Assembly: GCA_945861585.1 (NCBI GenBank)
Contig: CAMAVC010000011.1
Location: 1 to 52,537, forward strand
DNA length: 52,537 nt
DNA from: Planctomicrobium piriforme
GTDB taxonomy: Bacteria; Planctomycetota; Planctomycetia; Pirellulales; UBA1268
Direction: 5' to 3'
This document shows, one piece after another, positions 33,413 through 41,089 of this stretch (within the stretch, counting starts at the first letter, position 1; the number at the start of each line of letters is the position of its first letter). The translations under genes were made by a program, and so were the position numbers. Under the pieces are notes generated by a model, which ran no database searches, was not told the DNA's origin, and saw nothing but the letters and a program-made list of their open reading frames with translations.

Positions 33413-34243
33413 ATGAGACCGCCAGTGAAGAAATCCATTCGCAGGATGACCGACAAGAGACTCAACTTCAGGTATGGTCAAAGCGGGGCTACCGACAAGG
33501 CGGCCGAGGAGGAACTCCGCCGCCGCGGATTTTCGGAGAGTCATATCCGCGGAGTCACCTACGGGTACCGACAGGGTGAATACTCCAGGGGGAAAAAGCC
33601 CGACGAACTGCCCGTAAGGGAAACCGAGGCCGCAGCTCCGAGAGCCGCCACCGACAAGGTACCGATGATGTACCACGGTCCATTCAAAGGGCAGCCCTTG
33701 ACGGAGGTGCCTGACTGGTATCTGGCATTTGCCTATGGAAGTTTTTCAAAAGCCAAGGATCGCCGAAATATCGAGGCGGAACTTCGGTCGCGTGGTTGTG
33801 ATGACGAGGAGCTCGAGTACTTTAAGAAGAAATACCCGTGCAAAGGCAAGGCGGCCAGAAGGCAGGGCGGTGCAGACGCGGTCGCCAAGAGTGTGGGAGC
33901 CGTACCAGGTATCAGGCCGTACACGAAAAAGAAAAAACCGAAAAAGAAGGCCATGCCGAAACCCAAAGTGCCCTCGGCCAGGCTGCCCGAACCAAGGAAG
34001 AAGAACGAGGAGAATGCTGTGATCGAGGCGGCGGTGGAGTACATGGGCAGCGGGGCGAGAACGGGCGGGAGGCCCGTCGACTCGCTAGGCCGGTCTCCGA
34101 GGCGTAGTACGTCCCGGCGATCGGAGATAGCCCCCGCTGCGAACCAGAGCAGGCAGAAGCTGCCCGCAAGAACACCGGTCGTGACGAGCCTCAAGGGCTA
34201 TGTCCAGAAGAGGCGAGGGCCATCTGGATCCGGCGGTTCATGA
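33413..34243 (+). CDS. DUF3820-like protein with Lys-rich tail
   Basis: 276 residues. The centre (about 84-132, HGPFKGQPLTEVPDWYLAFA) resembles DUF3820, a short fold found in phage and plasmid proteins of unknown function. An N-terminal EEELRRRGFSESHIRGVTYG module (about 30-50) and the downstream EAELRSRGCDDEELEYFKK (about 120-138) look like a repeated short helical motif. After 160 the chain is very basic (KKKKPKKK), likely nucleic-acid binding and disordered. Overlaps the 3' end of the convergent methyltransferase by six bases. Confidence 0.6.
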   Translation: MRPPVKKSIRRMTDKRLNFRYGQSGATDKAAEEELRRRGFSESHIRGVTYGYRQGEYSRGKKPDELPVRETEAAAPRAATDKVPMMYHGPFKGQPLTEVPDWYLAFAYGSFSKAKDRRNIEAELRSRGCDDEELEYFKKKYPCKGKAARRQGGADAVAKSVGAVPGIRPYTKKKKPKKKAMPKPKVPSARLPEPRKKNEENAVIEAAVEYMGSGARTGGRPVDSLGRSPRRSTSRRSEIAPAANQSRQKLPARTPVVTSLKGYVQKRRGPSGSGGS

Positions 34244-35248
34244 TGCCGCCCCCTGCAACTTCCCGCACTCCCTCGCCGTCAACCATCGCATCTTCAGGTG
34301 TCCGTCTTTCGTGACGACGAGGATCTGGCGTCCGCCGGCCGCACGCGGGGTCAAGATGGTTCCCGCGAGACCATCCAGGCGCAGGTCGGCCCAGGTCCGC
34401 CCACCCCGATGATTCGTGCGGATGGTGCCCGCCCACGTCGTCCGCGAGACGAGCTTCTCCCGCAGGATGCGTCTGTGGTTGTCCGGAATCTGGCGGAAAA
34501 CCTTGTCCACCCTCGGGTCGGGCCACCACTTGCCGCCTTCATCGAGATCGACGATGTCCAACAGGGTTTGTTTTGTGGAGGGCGGGGACGGTAGTGGGAA
34601 ACGCACCCAGCCCGTCGGCAACGGGGTCTCCCGAATCAGTTTGTCCAGGCGTGCGGTCGTCAGTTCGGACGGCCGGTCGGGGAGAGGCCCTCGACCGCTG
34701 ATGACCCTGCCGGGCTTCAACTCCTTGGTCACGCCCACGATGAAGAGCCGCTGGCGGTTCTGGGGCGTGAAGTGGGCGGCATTCAGAAGGAACGCATCCA
34801 GGAAGTATCCGAGGCCCGCGATCTCCCTGGCGACGATCCTGAAGTCCGTGCCGCCGCGAGTTGTGAGCAAGCCCGGAACATTCTCGAGCAAAAGAACCTT
34901 GGGTTTCCTTCGCCCGAGCCCTCGTAGCACCCGCACGAACCCGTGGAATGCGGAGGAATGGGGCCCCGAGATCCCCTTCTGTTTCCCGGCCCGGGAGAGG
35001 TCCACGCAGGGGAACGACGAGGTCGCCAGGAACGCCTGCTTCGGGAGACGGGCCAAGATTTTCCGGGTGTCGTTGACGTCGTCCTGACACAGGGCATCGT
35101 CATCGGGGAACCTGTCGAGGTAGACGCCGTTCTTCCGCTCGTCGTTGTCGTTGGCGAACACGCACCTCCAGCCTCCCGGCGCGAGTCCCTCCCTGACGAG
35201 GCCGATGCCCGAGAAGAACTCAAGAAATTCCTTCGCGGTCCGGCCCAT
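34238..35248 (-). CDS. C5-cytosine DNA methyltransferase lacking motif X
   Basis: 336 residues. Motif I FFSGIGLVREGL (11-22), motif IV SSFPCVDLSRAG with catalytic Cys81, motif VI ENVPGL (122-127) and motif VIII QNRQRLFIVG (163-172) are intact. The protein stops at LTARECGKLQGAAS: the usual continuation of about 50 residues with motif X (GNS.P..) is missing, and I see no continuation in the other frames. The gene appears to be cut at the overlap with the DUF3820-like gene. Motif X packs beside motif I, so activity is doubtful. It diverges from the controller gene and lies beside vsr. Confidence 0.8.
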   Translation of the reverse strand: MGRTAKEFLEFFSGIGLVREGLAPGGWRCVFANDNDERKNGVYLDRFPDDDALCQDDVNDTRKILARLPKQAFLATSSFPCVDLSRAGKQKGISGPHSSAFHGFVRVLRGLGRRKPKVLLLENVPGLLTTRGGTDFRIVAREIAGLGYFLDAFLLNAAHFTPQNRQRLFIVGVTKELKPGRVISGRGPLPDRPSELTTARLDKLIRETPLPTGWVRFPLPSPPSTKQTLLDIVDLDEGGKWWPDPRVDKVFRQIPDNHRRILREKLVSRTTWAGTIRTNHRGGRTWADLRLDGLAGTILTPRAAGGRQILVVTKDGHLKMRWLTARECGKLQGAAS

Positions 35249-35299
35249 GGCTCTTCCTTACCGCGAAAAGATTTTTAAAATCCGGCGGGTTCAGAATGG

Positions 35300-35310
35300 G
35301 ACTTATAGTC
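35300..35310. promoter_or_regulatory. C-box operator of a restriction-modification controller
   Basis: GACTTATAGTC is a perfect GACT-N3-AGTC dyad, and the bases after it (CGTG) also match the published C-box consensus for controller proteins such as C.Esp1396I. It sits 20 bp before the ATG of the HTH regulator and 52 bp before the methyltransferase start, in the 82-bp divergent gap, as expected for a switch that controls both. Confidence 0.7.
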
Positions 35311-35330
35311 CGTGGCCTGAAAAGCCGCAA

Positions 35331-35747
35331 ATGACCCTGAAAAACGAAAATCATCGGGGACATCCCGTGGACGACTACCAGAAAGTTTTCGGCCTCCGTG
35401 TCCGCGAACTGCGGAAAGAGATGAAATTCAGTCAGGAGCGACTGGCGAGCATCGCGGGCCTGGACCGGTCATATCTCGGTGGCATAGAGCGTGGAAGGCG
35501 GAATCCGAGCCTCAAGAACATCTGCGAGATCGCACGGGCCCTCGGGGTCGCTCCTGCCGACCTGTTCCCGAGGAAGCCCGTCAGGCTGTCTCAAGACCGC
35601 ACCAGCAGGTGCGATTCCGGCCCGAAGGAGATCGATCTTTTGTTCGGCTATGGTGACGGTGTGTGTGTTCCCGCCATCTCCTGGATCGATGAAAATATCC
35701 TGACGCCGCTCTACAAGAAGAGCATCAGGGTGAGACGCTCTTCCTGA
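35331..35747 (+). CDS. Controller-type (C-protein-like) XRE regulator
   Basis: 138 residues. An XRE HTH domain (about 20-79: VRELRKEMKFSQERLASIAG, then SYLGGIERGRRNPSLKNI) has the form of R-M controller proteins, with a C-terminal extension of about 55 residues not found in them. The ATG at 35331 directly follows a C-box. A longer frame upstream is antisense to the methyltransferase and is not used. It probably auto-activates and controls the divergent methyltransferase. Its 3' end overlaps vsr antisense by 23 bases. Confidence 0.72.
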   Translation: MTLKNENHRGHPVDDYQKVFGLRVRELRKEMKFSQERLASIAGLDRSYLGGIERGRRNPSLKNICEIARALGVAPADLFPRKPVRLSQDRTSRCDSGPKEIDLLFGYGDGVCVPAISWIDENILTPLYKKSIRVRRSS

Positions 35748-36147
35748 TCTGGGAGACGCACCCGTCCACGTCCCGTTTGACACTGTGTTCCCAGACGCGG
35801 ACCACCGTCCATCCCTGACGGCGTAATGCCGCCGACACACGGCGATCCCTCCGCCGGTTCTTTTCGAGTTTGGACAGCCAGAAATCCGTGCGGGAGGCCG
35901 GTTTCGTCCCGTGGACGGGGCAGCAGTGCCAGAAACACCCGTCCACGAACACGGCCACCCTCGGCTTCAGGAAGACGAAGTCCGGCCGCGTATTCCCTGG
36001 GCCGAGGCTGATCTGGAGGTGCCGCCTCCAGCCCTTCACGCCATGCCGACGCAGGGCCTTGGCCAGGACGACCTCAGTGCTGCGATTGCCGGTTGAGCGA
36101 ACGGCGGTCATCACCGCCGAGCGTTTACGCCTCGTGAAGACGTCCAT
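35725..36147 (-). CDS. vsr: Very short patch repair endonuclease
   Basis: 140 residues with start at 36147; the longer frame upstream is not needed. RRKRSAVMTAVRSTGNRSTE, GNTRPDFVF (catalytic Asp), VDGCFWHCCPVHG (zinc Cys/His) and FWLSKLEKNRRRD are the Vsr motifs. Vsr nicks at T:G mismatches created by deamination of 5-methylcytosine and usually accompanies a C5-methyltransferase, as here. It is the likely repair partner of either methyltransferase in this element. No restriction nuclease gene is visible beside it. Confidence 0.9.
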   Translation of the reverse strand: MDVFTRRKRSAVMTAVRSTGNRSTEVVLAKALRRHGVKGWRRHLQISLGPGNTRPDFVFLKPRVAVFVDGCFWHCCPVHGTKPASRTDFWLSKLEKNRRRDRRVSAALRRQGWTVVRVWEHSVKRDVDGCVSQIRKSVSP

Positions 36148-36520
36148 GGTGGGCCTCTCGTCCCGATGATAGCGGGTTCCCGCCGGAATCCTCCCGCGGG
36201 TTGGGGTCTTCCTTTCACGCGGTCGGTGAATTCGCCCGTGCTTATATGGTGGACAGCCGCCCCGTTTTTCTTCCGGCGGGGGCAAGGCCCTGCCTCCTCG
36301 CCGCCGTTCTCATGCCCGTCTCCATCGGGGGCCCCAAGGGACCGCTTGGCAGGCCTCCCACACAAGCCGGACGGTGACGCCGGCGCTCCCACCTGCAGAA
36401 AAACAGGGTTTTGACAGGGGGAGCGGCCGTGTCCGGAAGAACCGCCCACGCCGTGGTGTTGCCATCAAGGGCATCAACGCCCCCATGAGCGGTCAAGAAA
36501 TCAAACCCGAAAGGAACCAA
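36148..36520. promoter_or_regulatory. Leader region of the ParB-S1 operon
   Basis: 373 bp between divergent vsr and the ParB-like gene, no credible gene. Contains a GGGGGCCCC palindrome near 36327 and a TTGACA hexamer at about 36411 without a clear -10. Just before the ATG at 36521 is the sequence CGAAAGGAACCAA, which recurs in similar form (AAAGGAATCAA) before the gene at 39411 and (AAAGGAATC) before the gene at 40586. Confidence 0.4.
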
Positions 36521-38047
36521 ATGGCTACCCACGACAATGAGACCACGTCGACGATTTCGAGGACGAACTTTCTTGAGGACGCGACGGAATTTGGCCTCGG
36601 CTTCGGCGACGACGCCGACGGCGACTGCACTGGAGTGGTCGTCGCGGGTGATCGTCCCGTGCCTAGCGACGACTACGGCGCGGCCCTGGACCATCGGGCC
36701 GACGACTCGGATGCCGAGAGCGAACGGCCGCGGATTGATCGTAACGTCGACATTCCCGAGGACTTCGACTATCGAGATCTCAACCCGCGGCGGTATGGAA
36801 GCGTCCTGCCCCCGCTGACAGAGGTCGAGCGGCAGAGCCTCAAGACGTCGATCGTCGACCATGGGTTCATCGGCAGGATCTTGATCGACGAGTTTCTCAA
36901 CATCATCGACGGCAACACGCGATGCGAGATCTGTCTGGAGTTGGGCATCACGCCGGCCGTCGAGATGTTCAAGGGCCTCGGCGAAGAGGAAAAAGAGGAG
37001 CTGGCACTCTCATGCAACCTGGACCGTCGTCAATTGAAGGATCCAGATGTTGAGCGGCAGGTTCTCGAGGCGCGTTTCGAGAACATGTTCAAGCTCCGCC
37101 AGAAGGATCCCAAGAAGTACACGCAGAAGAGCATCGCGGACGCGCTGGGCGTGTCTGTGGCCACAGTCTCCCTGCGGGAGCGCCTCAGACATGATTCCGA
37201 CGATGAAAAAGTGTCCAAGCCGGACGCCCGCAGGCATTACGACGAGGGTGTCGAACGCGAGGCCGTCCTCCTGGTCAAGGAGGGCGCCACACAGGCGGAG
37301 GTGGCCCGGAAGCTCTTGATGCACCCGAAGGCCGTGCAACGGGCGGTAAACAAGGTCAAGAAGCGAGAGTCCGGGACGGGTACAGCCAAGGACGGAAAGG
37401 GCAAGAAAGCCTCCACGGAGTCCGCGACCCGTCCAACGCATGCGACAGGTTCCACCATACCGAATGACGGTGTCCCGCGGATTCACCGGCTGGCCATCGA
37501 GTCTCTCGGGCTGGAACCTCATGCCTACGCCGAGCGGATAGAGCGTTGGCTGGCCAAGGCCCGTGAGGATGTCGAGGCGGTCTCCAACGACGTCGACGAG
37601 CTGCTGCACTTGTCCCTCTATGGCAGTCAGCTCGCGGCCGCAGCCGATTTGCGAATCCGGCAGATTCTGGCCGACGGGAAAGGTGCAGAAGAGGTCATCC
37701 CCGATGACCCGTGCCCCGACACCGACACCTACAGGGTCGGGGACATCCACCTCGGCTCCGTGCTGGCAGTCGAGTCGGATGGCGTCTATGTCTCGCTGCC
37801 CGGTGGCGTCTGCGGCGTGATCGACAGGGGCGACATGTGTCTGACCCTGAACGATCCGCCCGACGAGGGCGAAACGGTTCGGGTCCGCATCACGGGTTCC
37901 GACTCGGGTCGTGGTCTTCTGGATCTGCGGCTGATGGGCCGGCAGTCGTTTGCCCAAGCCGGCGGGACGGACTTCGACGACGCGTGCTCCCCCGACGACA
38001 GACTCGCCGGCCACAAAGCCGGTCCCCAAGAAAAGGAGGTGCTGTGA
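36521..38047 (+). CDS. ParB-like protein fused to a C-terminal S1-like domain
   Basis: 508 residues from ATG 36521 (AAAGGA upstream). Acidic N-terminus (1-80); ParB/Srx-like domain about 88-170 with the box LTEVERQSLKTSIVDHGFIG and IIDGNTRCEI (the usual GxxR of ParB boxes); KorB/ParB-type HTH about 200-224 (YTQKSIADALGVSVATVSLR); second HTH-like segment (VLLVKEGATQAEVARKLLMH); Lys-rich linker; then an S1/OB-like fold about 404-472 (VGDIHLGSVLAVESDGVYVS, then LPGGVCGVIDRGDM). ParB proteins bind specific DNA and act as CTPases or nucleases; an S1 fusion is unusual. Its stop overlaps the methyltransferase start. Confidence 0.68.
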   Translation: MATHDNETTSTISRTNFLEDATEFGLGFGDDADGDCTGVVVAGDRPVPSDDYGAALDHRADDSDAESERPRIDRNVDIPEDFDYRDLNPRRYGSVLPPLTEVERQSLKTSIVDHGFIGRILIDEFLNIIDGNTRCEICLELGITPAVEMFKGLGEEEKEELALSCNLDRRQLKDPDVERQVLEARFENMFKLRQKDPKKYTQKSIADALGVSVATVSLRERLRHDSDDEKVSKPDARRHYDEGVEREAVLLVKEGATQAEVARKLLMHPKAVQRAVNKVKKRESGTGTAKDGKGKKASTESATRPTHATGSTIPNDGVPRIHRLAIESLGLEPHAYAERIERWLAKAREDVEAVSNDVDELLHLSLYGSQLAAAADLRIRQILADGKGAEEVIPDDPCPDTDTYRVGDIHLGSVLAVESDGVYVSLPGGVCGVIDRGDMCLTLNDPPDEGETVRVRITGSDSGRGLLDLRLMGRQSFAQAGGTDFDDACSPDDRLAGHKAGPQEKEVL

Positions 38048-39327
38048 TGATCTGCTACGCAACCGTCTGCGACGGCATGGGTGCCATTCATGTGGCTTCG
38101 CAACAGCTTGGTTGGCAGTGTGCATGGACGTCTGAAATCGCATCCTTCCCCGCCGCGGTGGTCGACCACCACTACGGATTCCGCAATCTCGGCGACATGA
38201 CCAGGTTTCGCGATTGGCCCGAGAAGCTTCTGCTTGATGTCGATGTGCTGGTGGGCGGGACGCCGTGCCAGTCGTTCAGCGTGGCGGGTGATCGCCGAAG
38301 TCTGGAAGACGAGCGAGGCAACCTCACGCTGGCTTTTGTGGACCTTTATTCCCTTATCAACAAAGTGAGAAAGAATCATGGACGACCACCTGCAATCGCA
38401 CTCTGGGAGAACGTTCCCGGGGTCCTCAACACGAAAGATAACGCGTTCGGCTGCCTCCTCGGTGGACTACTTGGGCTCGATGAAGCCCCTGAAACTAAAA
38501 AAGGCAAGTGGCCTAAAGCAGGCTTTCTCAGTAGCGAAACCGTCAGAGTCGGTTATCGCGTCCTCGACGCCCAACACTTTGCCCTGGCTCAACGGCGTCG
38601 GCGAGTTTTTCTCCTTGCCGTGCCGAGTGAACTTGTCGAACGTTTTGGAGAAGGGGCCTGTCCATCCCAAATACTCGCTCTCCCCGAGAGCATGCGCGGG
38701 AATCCTCCGAAGAGCAGAGCGAGCCGGAAAAGAACTGCCCGAAGCGCTGGAGGCAGCCTTGCGGGCGACGGCGGGGGAGGTCAGTCCGGCTACGGATGTA
38801 TCGCCTTCCACCACAACGCCCGAGGGTGCCAACTCCCGTCCCGTAACCGCGACACCAGAATCTCGGACTGTCTCACAGCCAGCCAGGGAGCGGCCGTCGC
38901 GTTCACAAAATCCAAACGGGCCGGGAGCGTCGACGACTTCGAGACATGGGTGCCAGGCGAGGTCAACCCCACGTTGAACTGTTTCGACCAGGGGGACGCG
39001 CGAGCGACGACGCTGGTCGTGAACGATGTCAACGGCCGAGGTGAGAAGCGGAAAAACAAGGTCTGGAAAGCCGACGGTACGTCGTACACCCTGACCACGG
39101 CGATGAATCAGGGTGTGCTCGTGCCGCCGGTCGTACGCCGCCTCACGCCCGTCGAATGCGAGCGGCTCATGGGGTATCCGGATGGCTACACCGCCATCAC
39201 GTACCGAGATAAACCTGCCACTGACTCGCCACGCTATCGGGCACTAGGCAACAGCATGGCTGTACCGATCGTGCGGTGGCTATGTGAGCAGATTACGAAA
39301 GCGATAGATGGGCCCGAACAAGGTTGA
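38047..39327 (+). CDS. C5-cytosine DNA methyltransferase (complete)
   Basis: 426 residues. ATG 38047 overlaps the previous stop, with AAGGAGG seven bases upstream. Motif IV VGGTPCQSFSVAG (Cys74), motif VI ENVPGVL (121-127), motif VIII QRRRRVFLLA (182-191) and motif X ALGNSMAVPIVRWL (end) are all present. The target-recognition region (about 210-370) is long and Gly/Ser-rich. Sequence style resembles phage-type methyltransferases. Likely protects the element or the cell; target unknown. Confidence 0.9.
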   Translation: MICYATVCDGMGAIHVASQQLGWQCAWTSEIASFPAAVVDHHYGFRNLGDMTRFRDWPEKLLLDVDVLVGGTPCQSFSVAGDRRSLEDERGNLTLAFVDLYSLINKVRKNHGRPPAIALWENVPGVLNTKDNAFGCLLGGLLGLDEAPETKKGKWPKAGFLSSETVRVGYRVLDAQHFALAQRRRRVFLLAVPSELVERFGEGACPSQILALPESMRGNPPKSRASRKRTARSAGGSLAGDGGGGQSGYGCIAFHHNARGCQLPSRNRDTRISDCLTASQGAAVAFTKSKRAGSVDDFETWVPGEVNPTLNCFDQGDARATTLVVNDVNGRGEKRKNKVWKADGTSYTLTTAMNQGVLVPPVVRRLTPVECERLMGYPDGYTAITYRDKPATDSPRYRALGNSMAVPIVRWLCEQITKAIDGPEQG

Positions 39328-39410
39328 CCTCGACCCGTTTCCGTCCGTCTTTCCGGAACTGTGGGCTCCCACGAGGTACCGCTGCTGAACCATCGAATGA
39401 AAGGAATCAA

Positions 39411-39590
39411 ATGCAAACCGAGTTACTAGCAATTCCGACAGGCGGCGTGCGGTACTACGGGAGCAGGAAGCCAACCCCTGCCGACCAACGCGTCGAGGCC
39501 GAGTGTTCCAAGAATCCCGATTGCCGGACTTCCGGTTTTCGGGAACCCGAGAAATCGGAAGTCCAACCGCGAAAGGAGATGATTCGATGA
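39411..39590 (+). CDS. Small protein between methyltransferase and ATPase
   Basis: 59 residues from ATG 39411, behind AAAGGAATCAA. Its stop overlaps the ATPase start (ATGA), which supports translation. Polar and charged, with two Cys near the middle (ECSKNPDC) and the phrase GVRYYGSRKPTPAD. An in-frame ATG at 39324 overlaps the methyltransferase and lacks a ribosome binding site. No family recognised. Confidence 0.5.
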   Translation: MQTELLAIPTGGVRYYGSRKPTPADQRVEAECSKNPDCRTSGFREPEKSEVQPRKEMIR

Positions 39591-40501
39591 GTCGTGAACG
39601 ATGTCTGCAGGAAATCGAAGCCCAGTATTGCCTCATCCGCGATCGGCTGCGGGGCGTCTGGCAAGGGCACAAGACCGGGTTCTACCTTTTTGGGCCGCCT
39701 GGGATCAGCAAGACCTACACGGTGGTGAAATTTCTTGAAGACAATTCGATCCCGTTCGAGCACGTGTTGGGCCAACTGACCGGCTCTGCCCTCTTCGATG
39801 CCATCGAGGAAAACCCGGATGGGGTGCTCGTGCTGGACGACGTGTCGGCCATCTTCAAGGAGCCGAAGGCCGTTCAGATTCTCCTCGCGGCCCTGGGCTC
39901 GCCTCCCGACGGATCCCGAGTCCGGAAGGTGCCCTACCGCACCGCCCGCGGCAAAAAGGTGGTCAACTTCACGGGCGGCATCGTCGCGATCAGCAACCTC
40001 GGGATCGACGAGCACCGCAACGACGTCATCGCGGCCCTCGCCAGCCGGGTGGACGTTCAGAAGCTCGAACCGACCCCCGAGCAGGTCGAGGCCATGATCC
40101 ACAAGATAGCCATGGAGCGGCCGGCCGGAGTCGCGGCCGAGGAGGCCGTGATGGTCGCGGATTTCCTTGCGGAGGAGTGCCGGAAGCGGGGGACCCGCCT
40201 GACCATCCGTCTGTTCGTCGACAGCGCCCTGCCGGACTTCCGGATGTGGAAGGCCGGCGTGGCCGAGAACCACTGGGAGGACCTCGTGCAGGCGACCGTG
40301 GCCAGGGAGTTCGTGCCCCAGAGGCACGCCGCCCGCGATATCTCCCACCAGGACCAGTCGGGCGTTGACCGACGTCAGGTGCTTGCCATCTGCAAGGAGT
40401 TCGCGACGCCCATGGAGAGGGTAAGGGCGTGGAAGGAGCAGAACGAGGCGGCAAGAACGGGTTCCGCAACCAACGCGGGAAATCCGAGGAATCCGGGGTA
40501 G
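39587..40501 (+). CDS. AAA-family ATPase
   Basis: 304 residues. Walker A GPPGISKT (36-43), Walker B VLVLDDV (80-86), sensor-1 Asn137 in GIVAISN and an Arg finger candidate Arg154 in ALASRV. Helical C-terminal part (about 165-245) then a Gln/Asn-rich tail. It resembles phage and conjugative-element AAA ATPases rather than MoxR or Lon. The overlap with the small gene and the 84-bp spacing to the next gene suggest an operon. The partner is not identifiable. Confidence 0.72.
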   Translation: MSRERCLQEIEAQYCLIRDRLRGVWQGHKTGFYLFGPPGISKTYTVVKFLEDNSIPFEHVLGQLTGSALFDAIEENPDGVLVLDDVSAIFKEPKAVQILLAALGSPPDGSRVRKVPYRTARGKKVVNFTGGIVAISNLGIDEHRNDVIAALASRVDVQKLEPTPEQVEAMIHKIAMERPAGVAAEEAVMVADFLAEECRKRGTRLTIRLFVDSALPDFRMWKAGVAENHWEDLVQATVAREFVPQRHAARDISHQDQSGVDRRQVLAICKEFATPMERVRAWKEQNEAARTGSATNAGNPRNPG

Positions 40502-40585
40502 TTGGCGGGGGGCTCGAGAGGATCAAGGGCGGTGAATGCGTGGGGGGATCAGATACCAGCCAAGACATCAAGAAAGGAATCGGTC

Positions 40586-41089
40586 ATGAAGAGTACGCCT
40601 CAGATAATTCGGTTCTGCAAGTCTGAAGAGGAGATTGAATTCGAGAGGATACTGGCACACGGCCTGCCGTCTCACGGCTCGGCACGACGCGAGGCACGCA
40701 GCACGGTATCGATGTACGGCGTGTCACTGACACTGGTATGCAAACTGATTTCGGATGCGACACGTAAACCCGTCAATATGAAACAGATCACGTCGGCACT
40801 TCGAAGAAAAGGCGTGCCATTCATCAAGATCGACTTCGACGATCCTCTTATCTGGGAGCCTGACGCAGCTGATATCAGGCAAATGAACCTGCCAGGGCTT
40901 GCGGGGAAGGCAGTAGATTATTACGACCTCGCTAGGTACTTTCCCGAAGTGCTGCACGGGGCTGTCGACGGCGATGTTTTCATGCCTCCTCGCGGGATGG
41001 AGATCCTTGAGGACATTCCGGCGTACACAGGTGTGAAGGGGAGCCGAGACTGGGAATATTGGAAGCGACGCGCGACCTCTCAGGGGTGA
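40586..41089 (+). CDS. Conserved-looking element protein of unknown function
   Basis: 167 residues from ATG 40586 (AAAGGAATC upstream). An HTH-like or helical stretch around SMYGVSLTLVCKLISDATRK, then VNMKQITSALRRKGVPFIKI, is followed by Asp-rich LIWEPDAADIRQMNL and a Tyr/Asp-rich part. Nothing diagnostic. The last codons run directly into an out-of-frame stretch coding a transmembrane helix (41088-41198), so the original protein may have been longer. Confidence 0.6.
   Translation: MKSTPQIIRFCKSEEEIEFERILAHGLPSHGSARREARSTVSMYGVSLTLVCKLISDATRKPVNMKQITSALRRKGVPFIKIDFDDPLIWEPDAADIRQMNLPGLAGKAVDYYDLARYFPEVLHGAVDGDVFMPPRGMEILEDIPAYTGVKGSRDWEYWKRRATSQG

Noticed and set aside
35725-36147. Vsr-like gene as a type II restriction enzyme
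   Set aside because: The zinc Cys/His, Asp and KLEKNRRRD motifs are those of true mismatch-repair Vsr, so this is only raised as one option in the findings.
36166-36414. 82-codon forward frame before the ParB-like gene
   Set aside because: Proline/serine-rich, no ribosome binding site, overlaps the leader hairpins.
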